This document shows positions 1 to 7,756 of a DNA stretch of 26,313 nt, in pieces. Below the pieces are notes generated by a model. That model was given only the letters and a program-made list of their open reading frames with translations. It was not told the DNA's origin and did no database searches. The stretch covers positions 1 through 26,313 of the forward strand of contig CAIZKE010000168.1 of the NCBI GenBank assembly GCA_903933475.1. Direction: 5' to 3'. The stretch is from an uncultured Alphaproteobacteria bacterium. Lineage in GTDB: Bacteria; Pseudomonadota; Alphaproteobacteria; Caulobacterales; Caulobacteraceae. Each line of letters starts with the position of its first letter. Positions within the stretch are counted from its first letter, which is position 1. The translations under genes and the position numbers were made by a program.

Positions 1-2
1 AG

Positions 3-524
3 GGGGCGGTCGTGCTGATCGAGACCCTCGAACAGGCCCGGGACTTCATCCCCAGGGCCCCTGACGCCCTCGCCTATGTCACCCAGACGACCCTCTCGGT
101 GGACGACACCGCTGAAATCGTCGAGATGCTCCGGGCCCGCTTCCCGGCAATGGCCACGCCCCACCGGGACGACATCTGCTACGCCACCACAAACCGGCAG
201 GACGCGGTGAAGTCGCTCGCCGGCGCCTGTGATGTGCTGCTGGTGATCGGCTCCGCCAATTCCTCAAACTCCGTGCGTCTTGTCGAGGTGGGGTTGAGAG
301 CCGGCGCCCCGAAGGCCTTCCTGATCGACGACGCCGACGACCTGGACCTGGCCTGGCTGGAAGGCGCCGCCACCGTTGCCGTCACTGCAGGAGCCTCGGC
401 GCCTGAGGACCTGGTCCAGGGCGTCATCTCCAGGATCTCCGACGCCTTCGCCGTGACGGTGGAAGAGGTCGGCGCCGCGCGCGAGACCGTCAGCTTCAAG
501 CTGCCCAGGGCCCTGCTGACTTGA
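3..524 (+). CDS. ispH: 4-hydroxy-3-methylbut-2-enyl diphosphate reductase, 3' part
   Basis: IspH reduces HMBPP to IPP and DMAPP in the last step of the MEP isoprenoid pathway. It is a cytosolic [4Fe-4S] enzyme. The reading frame is open to the left window edge, so only about 173 C-terminal residues of a protein usually near 310-320 residues are present, and the true start lies outside. Two family signatures are visible: DDICYATTNRQ, which carries the third cluster-ligating cysteine, and VIGSANSSNSVRL, the diphosphate-binding SxN region. The C-terminus (ETVSFKLPR) is also typical. A GTG at 12 is an internal valine codon, not the start. The gene is followed after about 100 bp by thrB on the same strand, which has its own promoter. 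Confidence 0.95.
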   Translation, partial: GAVVLIETLEQARDFIPRAPDALAYVTQTTLSVDDTAEIVEMLRARFPAMATPHRDDICYATTNRQDAVKSLAGACDVLLVIGSANSSNSVRLVEVGLRAGAPKAFLIDDADDLDLAWLEGAATVAVTAGASAPEDLVQGVISRISDAFAVTVEEVGAARETVSFKLPRALLT

Positions 525-592
525 GCCTTTCCGGCGCTGGTTGGGGCCATGCTTTGGCGGGATGACGGCTTCCGCCGCCTTGACGAACTGGC

Positions 593-620
593 TTGACCCG
601 TCGCCCGCCCTCGCTCAATC
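593..620 (+). promoter_or_regulatory. Predicted housekeeping promoter of thrB, leaderless type
   Basis: TTGACCC (593-599) and GCTCAATC (613-620) are separated by 13 bp. This fits the Caulobacter housekeeping consensus TTGACGS-N10-14-GCTANAWC, with one mismatch in each element. The -10 ends only 7 bp before the ATG at 628, so transcription should begin at or next to the start codon. No Shine-Dalgarno sequence lies between, which agrees with a leaderless mRNA. The match is by eye. Confidence 0.55.
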
Positions 621-627
621 GGGGCGC

Positions 628-1593
628 ATGGCCGTCTACACCGACATCACCGACGAAGAGCTGGGGTCGCTCCTGGCCGACTTCGACATCGGCGCGCCCC
701 TTTCACTGAAGGGTGTGGCGGAAGGGGTGGAGAACTCGAACTTCCTCCTCGAGACGGAAGCCGGCCGATTCATCCTGACCATCTACGAGAAGCGGGTCCG
801 GGCGGATGACCTGCCCTACTTCCTCGACCTCCTGACCTGGCTTTCCCGCCATGGCTTCCCGGGCGCCGAGCCGGTCGCCGATCGCCAGGAGCGCACCCTC
901 AAGAGCGTCCGGGGCAAGCCGGCGGCCATCGTCACCTTCCTGCCCGGGCTGTCCGTCCGGCGACCGAACGCCGCCCACTGCCGTGAGGCCGGCGCGGGCC
1001 TCGCCTGGCTTCACATGGCAGCCTCAGGTTTCGCCCGGACCCGGGAGAACACCCTGGGACACGGGGCCTGGCGAGCCGTCTTCGCACCCCTGGAGGCCGC
1101 CGCCGAGGGCCTCAAGCCCGGACTGTCCCGGACGATCCGCGCCGACCTGGACGCCCTGGACACCGCCTGGCCGGCGGATCTTCCCTCCGGGGTGATCCAT
1201 GCCGACTTCTTCCCCGACAACGTCTTCTTCCGGGGCGAGGCCTTCGCCGGGGCGATCGACTTCTATTTCGCCTGCAACGACCTCTTGGCCTACGACATCG
1301 CCATCGCCCTGAATGCCTGGTGTTTCGAGGCCGACGGCAGCTTCAACGTGACCAGCGCCCGGGCCCTGGTGGCCGGATATGAGTCCCGCCGGCCCCTCAG
1401 CCCGGCGGAACGGGCGGCCCTGCCCGTACTAGCCCGAGGGGCGGCCATGCGTTTCTTCCTCACCCGGCTAGCGGACTGGGGGTCCGTCCCGGAGGGTGCC
1501 CTCGTTCGACCCAAGTCGCCCCTGGAGTACGAGCGAAAACTCGCTGTCCATCGGGAGTCCACCGATCTCCTTTTCTTCGGCCCTGGCGCATGA
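628..1593 (+). CDS. thrB: Homoserine kinase, APH-fold ThrB
   Basis: This enzyme phosphorylates homoserine to O-phosphohomoserine for threonine synthesis. The 321-residue product belongs to the aminoglycoside-phosphotransferase-like ThrB family of alphaproteobacteria, not the GHMP ThrB of E. coli. Visible features are the N-terminal GVENSNFLLET nucleotide-binding strand region, the Brenner-type catalytic loop HADFFPDN (H191, D193, N198) and the metal-binding GAIDFYFA (D211). The frame is open further upstream to 541. I chose the ATG at 628 because family members begin near MAVYTDI and a promoter match ends just before it. The stop overlaps the rnhA start (ATGA, 1590-1593), so the two are probably translationally coupled. 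Confidence 0.95.
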   Translation: MAVYTDITDEELGSLLADFDIGAPLSLKGVAEGVENSNFLLETEAGRFILTIYEKRVRADDLPYFLDLLTWLSRHGFPGAEPVADRQERTLKSVRGKPAAIVTFLPGLSVRRPNAAHCREAGAGLAWLHMAASGFARTRENTLGHGAWRAVFAPLEAAAEGLKPGLSRTIRADLDALDTAWPADLPSGVIHADFFPDNVFFRGEAFAGAIDFYFACNDLLAYDIAIALNAWCFEADGSFNVTSARALVAGYESRRPLSPAERAALPVLARGAAMRFFLTRLADWGSVPEGALVRPKSPLEYERKLAVHRESTDLLFFGPGA

Positions 1594-2036
1594 CGCCGGA
1601 CGTGGTGATCTACACGGACGGTGCCTGTTCGGGGAATCCGGGGCCCGGGGGCTGGGGGGCGGTCCTCCTGTGGGGTGACCATGAACGGGAGCTCTTCGGG
1701 GGAGATCCGGCCACCACCAACAACCGCATGGAGCTGATGGCGGCCATCCGCGCCCTGGAGGCCCTGACGCGGCCCTGCCGCGTCGAACTCCATACCGACA
1801 GCCAGTACGTGCGCACGGGAATTACAGAGTGGGTCCGGAACTGGAAGGCGCGGGGCTGGAAGACCGCCGACCGCAAGCCGGTGAAGAACGAGGACCTGTG
1901 GCGCCGCCTCGACGAGGCCCGGCAAAGGCATGAGGTGCAGTGGCGCTGGGTCAAGGGACACAGCGGCCACGAACTCAACGAACGCGCCGACGCCCTGGCC
2001 CGCCGGGGATTGACCGAGGGTCCCTTCGAACCTTGA
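1590..2036 (+). CDS. rnhA: Ribonuclease HI
   Basis: RNase HI cuts the RNA strand of RNA-DNA hybrids, removing R-loops and primers in the cytosol. The 148-residue product has full family length, and all catalytic residues sit at E. coli numbering: D10 (YTDGACSGNPG), E48 (NNRMELMAA), D70 (HTDSQYV), H124 (KGHSGHE) and D134 (NERADALAR). The basic handle region WVRNWKARGWKTADRKPVKN is also present. It follows thrB with an ATGA overlap and has no room for its own promoter. The stop codon (2034-2036) lies inside the -35 of the marR promoter. Confidence 0.98.
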   Translation: MTPDVVIYTDGACSGNPGPGGWGAVLLWGDHERELFGGDPATTNNRMELMAAIRALEALTRPCRVELHTDSQYVRTGITEWVRNWKARGWKTADRKPVKNEDLWRRLDEARQRHEVQWRWVKGHSGHELNERADALARRGLTEGPFEP

Positions 2037-2077
2037 CGGTTCCGGAAGACAGGGCACATAGTTGCAACTGCAACTAT
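2033..2077 (+). promoter_or_regulatory. marR promoter with overlapping MarR-type operator
   Basis: TTGACGG (2033-2039) is a full -35 match and overlaps the rnhA stop codon. CATAGT (2057-2062) is a possible -10, at 18-bp spacing from TTGACG. A perfect inverted repeat lies at 2058-2077: ATAGTTGC, 4-bp centre AACT, GCAACTAT. A 16-20 bp palindrome of the TAGTTGC/GCAACTA kind is typical of MarR-family operators. It covers the -10 and abuts the AGGAG ribosome-binding site (2078-2082), so the regulator probably represses itself. The palindrome is directly visible. The regulatory role is inferred. Confidence 0.7.
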
Positions 2078-2087
2078 AGGAGCCAGA

Positions 2088-2588
2088 ATGTCGGAAGCTG
2101 TCGTCCGGACCCGCGCCTGGGATCCGCCCCACATGGAGGTCCTGCATGAACTGGGCGCTGCAGAGCACGCCTTGAGGGCTGCAGTTGAAGCCCGGCTTCC
2201 CGCCCCCATGTCCTTCACACACTTTGAAGTCCTGAGGGATTTTCTGCGTTTTGGGGATGGCACCGCGCCTGCGGAGATCGCCTCGCGTCTGCGGATGAGC
2301 CGGGGGGCGGTGACCCACCTCCTCCAGCGCATGGAGACCCTCGGGTGGATCCGGCTGGCGGGCGACGACCGCGACGGGCGTCGGAAGCAGGTCTTCATGA
2401 CACCGGAGGGCGCAGAGAAGGCCAGGGCAGCGACAGCCGCCCTGAGACCTGGAACAGATCGCCTCAAAACTGATTTGAATGACAACTATCTTCGGGAAGG
2501 CCTCGCCTTCCTGCGCGACCTCCGCCGGAGCCTCGAAGCCCTCAGTGCCGGCGACGGACCTGCAGGATCGCACCCCGGATCCCGGTAA
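2088..2588 (+). CDS. MarR-family winged-helix transcriptional regulator
   Basis: The 166-residue protein has MarR architecture: an N-terminal dimerisation helix, a winged HTH at about residues 55-105 (PAEIASRLRMSRGAVTHLL recognition region) and the wing DDRDGRRKQVFMTPEG, followed by a C-terminal dimerisation helix. MarR proteins are usually dimeric repressors released by small ligands or oxidation. No cysteine is present in the N-terminal helix, so an OhrR-type thiol switch is unlikely. A palindrome lies in its own promoter and AGGAG sits 5 bp before the ATG. No divergent or downstream co-oriented target gene is visible, so the effector and regulon are unknown. The 3' end overlaps the convergent nfeD-like gene by 47 bp. 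Confidence 0.9.
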   Translation: MSEAVVRTRAWDPPHMEVLHELGAAEHALRAAVEARLPAPMSFTHFEVLRDFLRFGDGTAPAEIASRLRMSRGAVTHLLQRMETLGWIRLAGDDRDGRRKQVFMTPEGAEKARAATAALRPGTDRLKTDLNDNYLREGLAFLRDLRRSLEALSAGDGPAGSHPGSR

Positions 2589-3003
2589 CCTCCACCTCAG
2601 CTTCCGCGGCGAGGGCACCGCCGCCCTCCAGTTCCGCCGCCCACTCCTTGCCGTCCAGGGCGATCCGGCCCTCGCCGTGATGGAAGGCGGAGACGCTGCG
2701 CGCCGGTTGGCCGAGCAGGCGCGCGGAGGTGTCGTTGATGTCGCCCGCCGCGGCGGCCTCGCCCCTCGGGAAGAAGCGGCGGGCACCGAAGGTCGTGACC
2801 AGGGTGAGCACGGCAAACAGGACCGCCTGCCCCATCCAGCCCAGATCCAGGACCAGGGCGGCGAGGGCGACGACGCCGGCCGACGCCGCCGGCCACAGGA
2901 GCCAGCCCGTGCCGGTCGCAGCCTCGACGGCCAGGAGGGCTGCAGCGAGCCCGGCCCAGAACCAGAAAGGCTGGGCCGCCAGGATTTCCGCCAGGACCGC
3001 CAC
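2542..3003 (-). CDS. NfeD-like membrane protein, short form
   Basis: The 153-residue protein has two or three N-terminal hydrophobic segments (about residues 10-70) and a C-terminal OB-fold-like domain beginning at GDINDTSARLLGQ. This is the short NfeD type without the N-terminal ClpP-like protease domain. NfeD proteins are partners of SPFH/stomatin proteins in membrane microdomains and quality control. The start is GTG (3003-3001), 2 bp after the stop of the upstream SPFH gene, so the two form an operon and are probably coupled. The 3' end runs 47 bp into the marR coding sequence on the other strand. Confidence 0.88.
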   Translation of the reverse strand: MAVLAEILAAQPFWFWAGLAAALLAVEAATGTGWLLWPAASAGVVALAALVLDLGWMGQAVLFAVLTLVTTFGARRFFPRGEAAAAGDINDTSARLLGQPARSVSAFHHGEGRIALDGKEWAAELEGGGALAAEAEVEVTGIRGAILQVRRRH

Positions 3004-3005
3004 GG

Positions 3006-3929
3006 TCAGACCCCCTTCGCTTCGTTCCGGGCGCCGCCCAGCAGCTCGGCGATCCCGGCGATGGAGCCGATCATCGACGACATTTCGGCCGGCACGATGA
3101 CCGTCCTTTGCTGCGGGCTCTCTGCCAGCTTGGCGAAGGCGTCCACATAGCGCTGGGCGATGAAATAGTTGATGGCGTTGACGTCGCCCTTGGCGATGGC
3201 TTCAGAGACCATGCGTGTGGCTTCAGCCTCGGCCTCGGCGGAGCGCTCCCGGGCCTCGGAGTCCCGGAAGGCGGCTTCCCGGCGGCCTTCAGCCTCAAGG
3301 ATGGCAGCCTGCTTGGCCCCCTCGGCCCGGGCGATGGCAGCCTGCTTCTCGCCGTCGGCCTCGGTGATCACCGCCCGACGCTCCCGCTCGGCCTTCATCT
3401 GACGGGCCATGGCGTTGGTGATGTCCGGCGGCGGCAGGAGGTCCTTGATCTCGATCCGCGCCACCTTGACCCCCCAGGGGCTTGTGGCCTCGTCGATGAC
3501 AGCCAGGAGGCGGGAGTTGATCTGGTCGCGCTGGCTGAGCACCTCGTCCAGCTCCATGTTGCCGACCACCGTGCGCAGGTTGGTCATGGACAGCTGGGTG
3601 ATGGCGTAGTCGAGGTTGGTGATGCGATAGGCCGCAGAGGCAGCGTCCATCACCTGGATGAAGACGATGGCGTCGACCTGGACGGTGACATTGTCCTTGG
3701 TGATGACTTCCTGGCGTGGAACGTCGAGCACCTGCTCCATCATGTTGATGCGGGCGCGGACAGTCTCGACAAAGGGCGTGAGGATGCTGATGCCCGGGCG
3801 GAGGGTCCGCACGTAGCGACCGAACCGCTCGACCGTGAATTCCCGGCCCTGGGGAACGATCTTGATCGTCGACAACACGACGACCAGGGCCAAAATCACA
3901 AGAAGTCCGACCGTCAAGATTGGAAACAT
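3006..3929 (-). CDS. SPFH/stomatin-like protein, QmcA/paraslipin type
   Basis: The 307-residue protein has one N-terminal membrane segment (about residues 3-22), then an SPFH (band 7) domain from IVPQGREFTVERFGRYVRTLRPGI (in part) through the LPPPDITNAMARQMKAERE signature. An Ala/Glu-rich coiled coil (about residues 180-240, repeated EAEG/RAEG) and a C-terminal oligomerisation segment follow. SPFH proteins form large membrane-bound rings and associate with proteases or NfeD partners. AAGGA lies about 8 bp before the ATG. The downstream nfeD-like gene confirms the pairing. The physiological substrate cannot be read from the sequence. Confidence 0.93.
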   Translation of the reverse strand: MFPILTVGLLVILALVVVLSTIKIVPQGREFTVERFGRYVRTLRPGISILTPFVETVRARINMMEQVLDVPRQEVITKDNVTVQVDAIVFIQVMDAASAAYRITNLDYAITQLSMTNLRTVVGNMELDEVLSQRDQINSRLLAVIDEATSPWGVKVARIEIKDLLPPPDITNAMARQMKAERERRAVITEADGEKQAAIARAEGAKQAAILEAEGRREAAFRDSEARERSAEAEAEATRMVSEAIAKGDVNAINYFIAQRYVDAFAKLAESPQQRTVIVPAEMSSMIGSIAGIAELLGGARNEAKGV

Positions 3930-3994
3930 GGCAATATCCTTCGCGTTATTTCACATTTAGGGATCGCAGGGTGGTTTTGGAACGGGTGAGAGCC

Positions 3995-4600
3995 ATGGAT
4001 CACCAAGGCGTGTTGGGCCTTCGGCGGTGGATGCCGGCGGCCTTGGCGGGAGTCCTCGCCGCGATGGCCCTGGCGGCCTCAGCCCCGGCCCTCGCCGCAA
4101 CTCCCGCGACCAGCCCAAAGTCAGCGACCGCCAAGCCAGCGGCCCCCAAATCTGCCGCACCCAAGACAAGCGCTTTCGACGCCCGCAGGCCCGCAGACAT
4201 CATCGCCCTGCTGTCGGGCATGGAGGCGACCACCGAGATCGCCCGCAAGGCGGATGGCCAGGTCTTCATGAAAGTGACCACGCCGGGCGGCGGCTTCGGC
4301 GCCCAGATGGTCGGCTGCGACGAGGCCTTCATCTCCTGCAAGGCCATCGCCCTCTACACCGCCTTCGCCCGCAAGGGCGTCAACATGGTGCAGATCAACG
4401 ACTACAATCGCAGCCAGCTCACCTGCCGGGGGGTCATGGCCCCCTCGGGGGAGCCCAGCGTCATGTACGCCGTCCTCCTCAACGGCCGGCAGACCCGCGA
4501 CGAAATGCGCGAGCACATCGGCGTCTGGCAGGGGTGCCTGAGCGGGTTCGGCGAATTCATCCAGGACCCGATCGGCTTCCTCTCGCGTCCGCAGGGCTGA
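3995..4600 (+). CDS. Secreted YbjN-domain protein
   Basis: The 201-residue product has an N-terminal signal peptide (LRRWMPAALAGVLAAMALA core, probable cleavage after APALA near residue 34), a low-complexity Ala/Pro/Lys linker (about 35-60) and a YbjN-like domain (about 62-190, starting RPADIIALLSGM). Function in this family is poorly defined. Four cysteines (C108, C115, C144, C181) all lie in the domain, compatible with two disulfides in the periplasm. The frame is open to 3920. I chose the ATG at 3995 because it gives a clean n-region before the hydrophobic core. It is divergent from the SPFH gene across 65 bp and precedes the DUF418 gene. Confidence 0.75.
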   Translation: MDHQGVLGLRRWMPAALAGVLAAMALAASAPALAATPATSPKSATAKPAAPKSAAPKTSAFDARRPADIIALLSGMEATTEIARKADGQVFMKVTTPGGGFGAQMVGCDEAFISCKAIALYTAFARKGVNMVQINDYNRSQLTCRGVMAPSGEPSVMYAVLLNGRQTRDEMREHIGVWQGCLSGFGEFIQDPIGFLSRPQG

Positions 4601-4671
4601 GGCCGGACGGGCATCGGTTGACAGCCGGACCCGTCGGGCGGAGCCTTCTGTCTCAAGGGGAGGAACCTTCC

Positions 4672-5940
4672 ATGAGCGTATCCGGCGTAACATCGGAGGC
4701 GGCCAGCGACCGCATTCTCTCCATCGACGTGGTCCGCGGCTTCGCCGTGCTCGGCATCCTGCTGATGAACATCGTCGCCATGGGCCTGCCGACCTACGCC
4801 TACATCAACCCCATCTACGGGGGCGGGATTACGGGGGCCGACTTCTGGACCTGGGCGGTCAACAACGTCTTCGCCGACGGCAAGATGCGCGCCCTCTTCA
4901 CCATGCTGTTCGGGGCCTCAGCCATGCTGATCGCCAAGCGGGCGGAGTCCGGAACGGCCCTCGGGCCTGTCCAGACCCACTACCGCCGGCTGTTCTGGAT
5001 GTTCGTCATCGGCATGATCCACGCCTACTTCTTCTTCCTGGGCGACATCCTCGTCACCTACGCCCTTGCAGGGGCCCTGGTCTTTCCTCTCCGCCGCCTG
5101 GATCCGCGTCTCCTGATCGGCCTCGGCGGCGCCCTCCTCGCCGCCCTCTTCGCCTGGCACATCAGCGACGTTGAGCCCCTGAAGGCGCTGATGGCCGCCG
5201 CAATGGAGCCCGGGGCGGACGAGACGACCCGAGCCGCCTGGGCCGGGGCCTCCCAGACCTTCGTCATGCCCCCCGGCTTCGACGCGCAGGAGATCGCCGG
5301 CTTCGGCGGCGGGTTCGGCGAGGCCCTGCAGGCCCGCGCCAGGATCGCTTCCCTGCTCCAGGTGCTCATTCCCTTCAACGCCGGCCCCGAGGCTGTGGGC
5401 CAGATGCTGATCGGCATGGGACTCTTCCGCCTGGGCTTCTTTTCGCTCGGATGGTCGACCCGCGCCTACGGGATGCTGATCTTTTTCGGCTACGCCTGCG
5501 CTGTGCCCTTCACCGCCATGCTGGCCTGGCTGATGCACCAGTCGGGCTTCGAGCCCCTGCGGGTGCACGAGATGGAGGTCTGGCAGTCCCTTACCCGGCC
5601 CTTCATCGCCCTGGCTCACGCCTCGGCCCTGCTGCTGATCATCCGCGCCGGCCTCTTTCGCAACCTGGTCTCACGACTGGAGGCGGCGGGCCGCATGGCC
5701 TTCACCAACTACCTGATGACCTCGGTGATCACGAGCCTGGTCTTCTGCGGCTACGGCCTGGGCCTCTACGGCCACCTGTCACGGTTCCAACTGCTCTGGG
5801 TGGTCGCCGGCGTCTGGGCTCTGATCCTGCTGTGGAGCCGCCCCTGGTTGGCCCGCTTCCGCTATGGTCCCTTCGAGTGGGCCTGGCGCTCCCTGGTCCA
5901 GTGGAAGCGACAGCCGTTCCGAAAGGCGCAGACAGCCTAG
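4672..5940 (+). CDS. DUF418-domain multi-spanning membrane protein
   Basis: This is a 422-residue polytopic inner-membrane protein with roughly ten hydrophobic segments. The N-terminal RILSIDVVRGFAVLGILLMNI is the hallmark opening of DUF418/acyltransferase-3-like proteins. The C-terminal DUF418 core includes AGRMAFTNYLMTSVI and the GPFEWAWRSLVQW ending. The family has no firmly established reaction, and roles in transport or envelope modification have been proposed. GGGGAGGAA lies 8-15 bp before the ATG at 4672. The last four bases, CTAG (5937-5940), are shared with the convergent SDR gene, each reading TAG as its stop. Confidence 0.9.
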   Translation: MSVSGVTSEAASDRILSIDVVRGFAVLGILLMNIVAMGLPTYAYINPIYGGGITGADFWTWAVNNVFADGKMRALFTMLFGASAMLIAKRAESGTALGPVQTHYRRLFWMFVIGMIHAYFFFLGDILVTYALAGALVFPLRRLDPRLLIGLGGALLAALFAWHISDVEPLKALMAAAMEPGADETTRAAWAGASQTFVMPPGFDAQEIAGFGGGFGEALQARARIASLLQVLIPFNAGPEAVGQMLIGMGLFRLGFFSLGWSTRAYGMLIFFGYACAVPFTAMLAWLMHQSGFEPLRVHEMEVWQSLTRPFIALAHASALLLIIRAGLFRNLVSRLEAAGRMAFTNYLMTSVITSLVFCGYGLGLYGHLSRFQLLWVVAGVWALILLWSRPWLARFRYGPFEWAWRSLVQWKRQPFRKAQTA

Positions 5941-6710
5941 CGCGCCGTGTAGCCCCCATCCACGACCATCTCCGAGCCGGTCATGAAGCTCGACTCGTCG
6001 GAGGCCAGGAAGACGATGGCGTTGGCGATCTCGACGGGTTCGGCCAGCCGGCCCAGGGCGTGCTGCTGGACCAGGGTCTCGCGCACGCCGTTGCCGTTCT
6101 CCACCTCGCGAAGGATGTTGTGGACCATGGGCGTCTCCACATAGCCGGGGTGGACTGAGTTCACCCGGATGCCGAGGGGCGCCCATTCCAGGGCCGCAGC
6201 CTTGGTCAGCATCAGCACCGCCCCCTTGGAAGCGCAGTAGGCCGCCGCCCCTGGGGTGGCGACCTTGCCCATGATGGACGAGATATTGATCACCGAGCCG
6301 CCCCGGCCGCCCTTCAGGATCAGAGGCCCGGCGTAGCGGTGGCCGAAGAACACCCCGTCCAGGTTGACCGCCAGCGTCTTTCGCCAGTTCTCGAGGCTGT
6401 GGCTCATCAGCTCATTGCCCAAGGTGGTCATGCCAGCGTTGTTGACCAGGATGTCCAGACGCCCGAAGGCGACCTCCACCTCCCCGACCACGCGCTCCCA
6501 GTCCTCGGTGGAGGTGACGTCATGGGTGAAGGCCTTCGCCCTGCCGCCCGCCGCCTGGATGGAGTCGGCCACCAAGAGAGCCGCCTCCGGCGACAGGTCC
6601 GTCACCGCCACGGCGGCGCCTGCCTTCGCCAGGCCCCGGCAGGCCGCCGCGCCAATGCCCGAGCCGCCGCCGGTGACCAGGGCGACCCGCCCGTCCAGCC
6701 GCCCGCTCAC
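5937..6710 (-). CDS. Short-chain dehydrogenase/reductase, classical type
   Basis: The 257-residue NAD(P)-dependent oxidoreductase carries all classical SDR motifs: TGGGSGIG (13-20), D38 at the end of beta2 (VTDLS, suggesting NAD preference), NNAG (90-93), catalytic S144, YCASK (Y158, K162), PGYVETPM and the C-terminal SFMTGSEMVVDGGYTAR. The substrate is not identifiable; 3-alpha/beta-hydroxysteroid and FabG-like enzymes look alike. The start is GTG (6710-6708), overlapping the stop of the upstream nitronate monooxygenase-like gene as GTGA, so translation is probably coupled. The stop TAG is within the CTAG shared with the DUF418 gene. Confidence 0.93.
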   Translation of the reverse strand: MSGRLDGRVALVTGGGSGIGAAACRGLAKAGAAVAVTDLSPEAALLVADSIQAAGGRAKAFTHDVTSTEDWERVVGEVEVAFGRLDILVNNAGMTTLGNELMSHSLENWRKTLAVNLDGVFFGHRYAGPLILKGGRGGSVINISSIMGKVATPGAAAYCASKGAVLMLTKAAALEWAPLGIRVNSVHPGYVETPMVHNILREVENGNGVRETLVQQHALGRLAEPVEIANAIVFLASDESSFMTGSEMVVDGGYTAR

Positions 6711-7687
6711 GCCGTCACCTGCGCGGTCCGGAGGGCCGACAGCCGGTCGATGGCCGCCTCGGCGCCGGAAACCAGGCGCGCGACGATCTCCGCCGCCGGG
6801 AGGACCTCGTGGATCCCGCCGGCCGACTGGCCCATGGCGAAACAGGAGCGGTCGGGGTCGAGCCCCTCGATCTGCCCGCCGATGCCGCCCATGACCCCAG
6901 CCCGGCTGGAGAGCATGGCCTGCATGGGGAAGGGCTGGATATCCGCCGGGCGGCCCTCCCAGTCGTCGACATAGGGGTTTTTCCGCACCCGCATGGGCTT
7001 GCCCGAGTAACAGCGAGTGCGGACGGTGTCCTCGTCAGCGGACTCCACGATGGTCTGTCGGTAGAGGTCGCCGGCGTGGGCCTCGGGCGAGGCGATGAAC
7101 CGGGTGCCGACCCAGACCCCTACGGCGCCCAGGGCCAGAACGGCGGCCAGGCCCCGGCCGTCGTAGATACCGCCGGCCCCGACCACGGGGATCTTCACCG
7201 CCTCCACCGCCTGGGCGATCAGGGGCAGGCCGCCGACCAGGCCGGTATGCCCCCCGCCCTCGCCGCCCTGGCAGATGACCGCATCGCAGCCTGCCTGCTC
7301 GGCCTTGACGGCGTGCTTCACCGCACCGCAGACCACCATGACCTTGAGGCCCGCCGTCTTGAGCTTCTCCAGGATCGGCATGGGCACGCCCAGGCCCGCG
7401 ACGAAGGACGAGGCGCCCTCCTCGATGATGACGTCGACGGCAGCGGTCAGGCTGTCCGGCGAGGCCGCCAGCAGGTCGACGCCAAAGGGGCCGTCCGTCA
7501 GGCTGCGCACCTTCCGCATCTGGTCGCGAATGAAATCCGGCCCGTGGCCGGCCATGCCCAGCACGCCATAGCCGCCGGCGTTGGTCACCGCGGCGGCGAG
7601 CTCGGCATAGGAGACTCCGCCCATGCCGGCCAGCATGACGGGGTGCTTCACCCCGAGAAGGTCACAGAGCTTGGTATGCAGGGACAT
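6707..7687 (-). CDS. Nitronate monooxygenase / 2-nitropropane dioxygenase-like FMN enzyme
   Basis: The 326-residue TIM-barrel flavoprotein oxidises alkyl nitronates in characterised members, while many homologues are FabK-like or of unknown substrate. FMN/phosphate-binding signatures are visible: HPVMLAGMGGVSYAELAAAV at the N-terminus, CQGGEGGGHTG (about 139-149), VVGAGGIYDGRGLAAVLALG and VGTRF. I chose the ATG at 7687 because a GGGAGGA site lies just upstream; the open frame extends to 7750 but the added residues are not family-like. It is 69 bp after hslO and is coupled by GTGA overlap to the SDR. The pair may act on one substrate, which is inference. Confidence 0.88.
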   Translation of the reverse strand: MSLHTKLCDLLGVKHPVMLAGMGGVSYAELAAAVTNAGGYGVLGMAGHGPDFIRDQMRKVRSLTDGPFGVDLLAASPDSLTAAVDVIIEEGASSFVAGLGVPMPILEKLKTAGLKVMVVCGAVKHAVKAEQAGCDAVICQGGEGGGHTGLVGGLPLIAQAVEAVKIPVVGAGGIYDGRGLAAVLALGAVGVWVGTRFIASPEAHAGDLYRQTIVESADEDTVRTRCYSGKPMRVRKNPYVDDWEGRPADIQPFPMQAMLSSRAGVMGGIGGQIEGLDPDRSCFAMGQSAGGIHEVLPAAEIVARLVSGAEAAIDRLSALRTAQVTA

Positions 7688-7756
7688 GGCGTCCTCCCGT
7701 TTCTTGGGAAGGCAGAATGGCGCCGAAATCCGCGGGTGGGAACCGGCCACCCCAGA

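Noticed and set aside
541..627. N-terminal extension of thrB
   Set aside because: The added residues are not family-like, and the promoter match lies inside this stretch.
1290..2816. 508-codon open frame on the minus strand
   Set aside because: It runs antisense to thrB, rnhA and marR, is rich in Arg/Pro/Ala typical of GC-rich shadow frames, and has no recognisable domain.
3946..3960. TTAT-N7-TTAG as a CtrA site between the SPFH and YbjN-domain genes
   Set aside because: Only 6 of 8 positions match and neither gene type is a known CtrA target; too weak.
7734..7752. GGGTGG/CCACCC hairpin between hslO and the nitronate monooxygenase-like gene
   Set aside because: Only 6 bp, with no U-tract on the sense strand; not convincing as a terminator.
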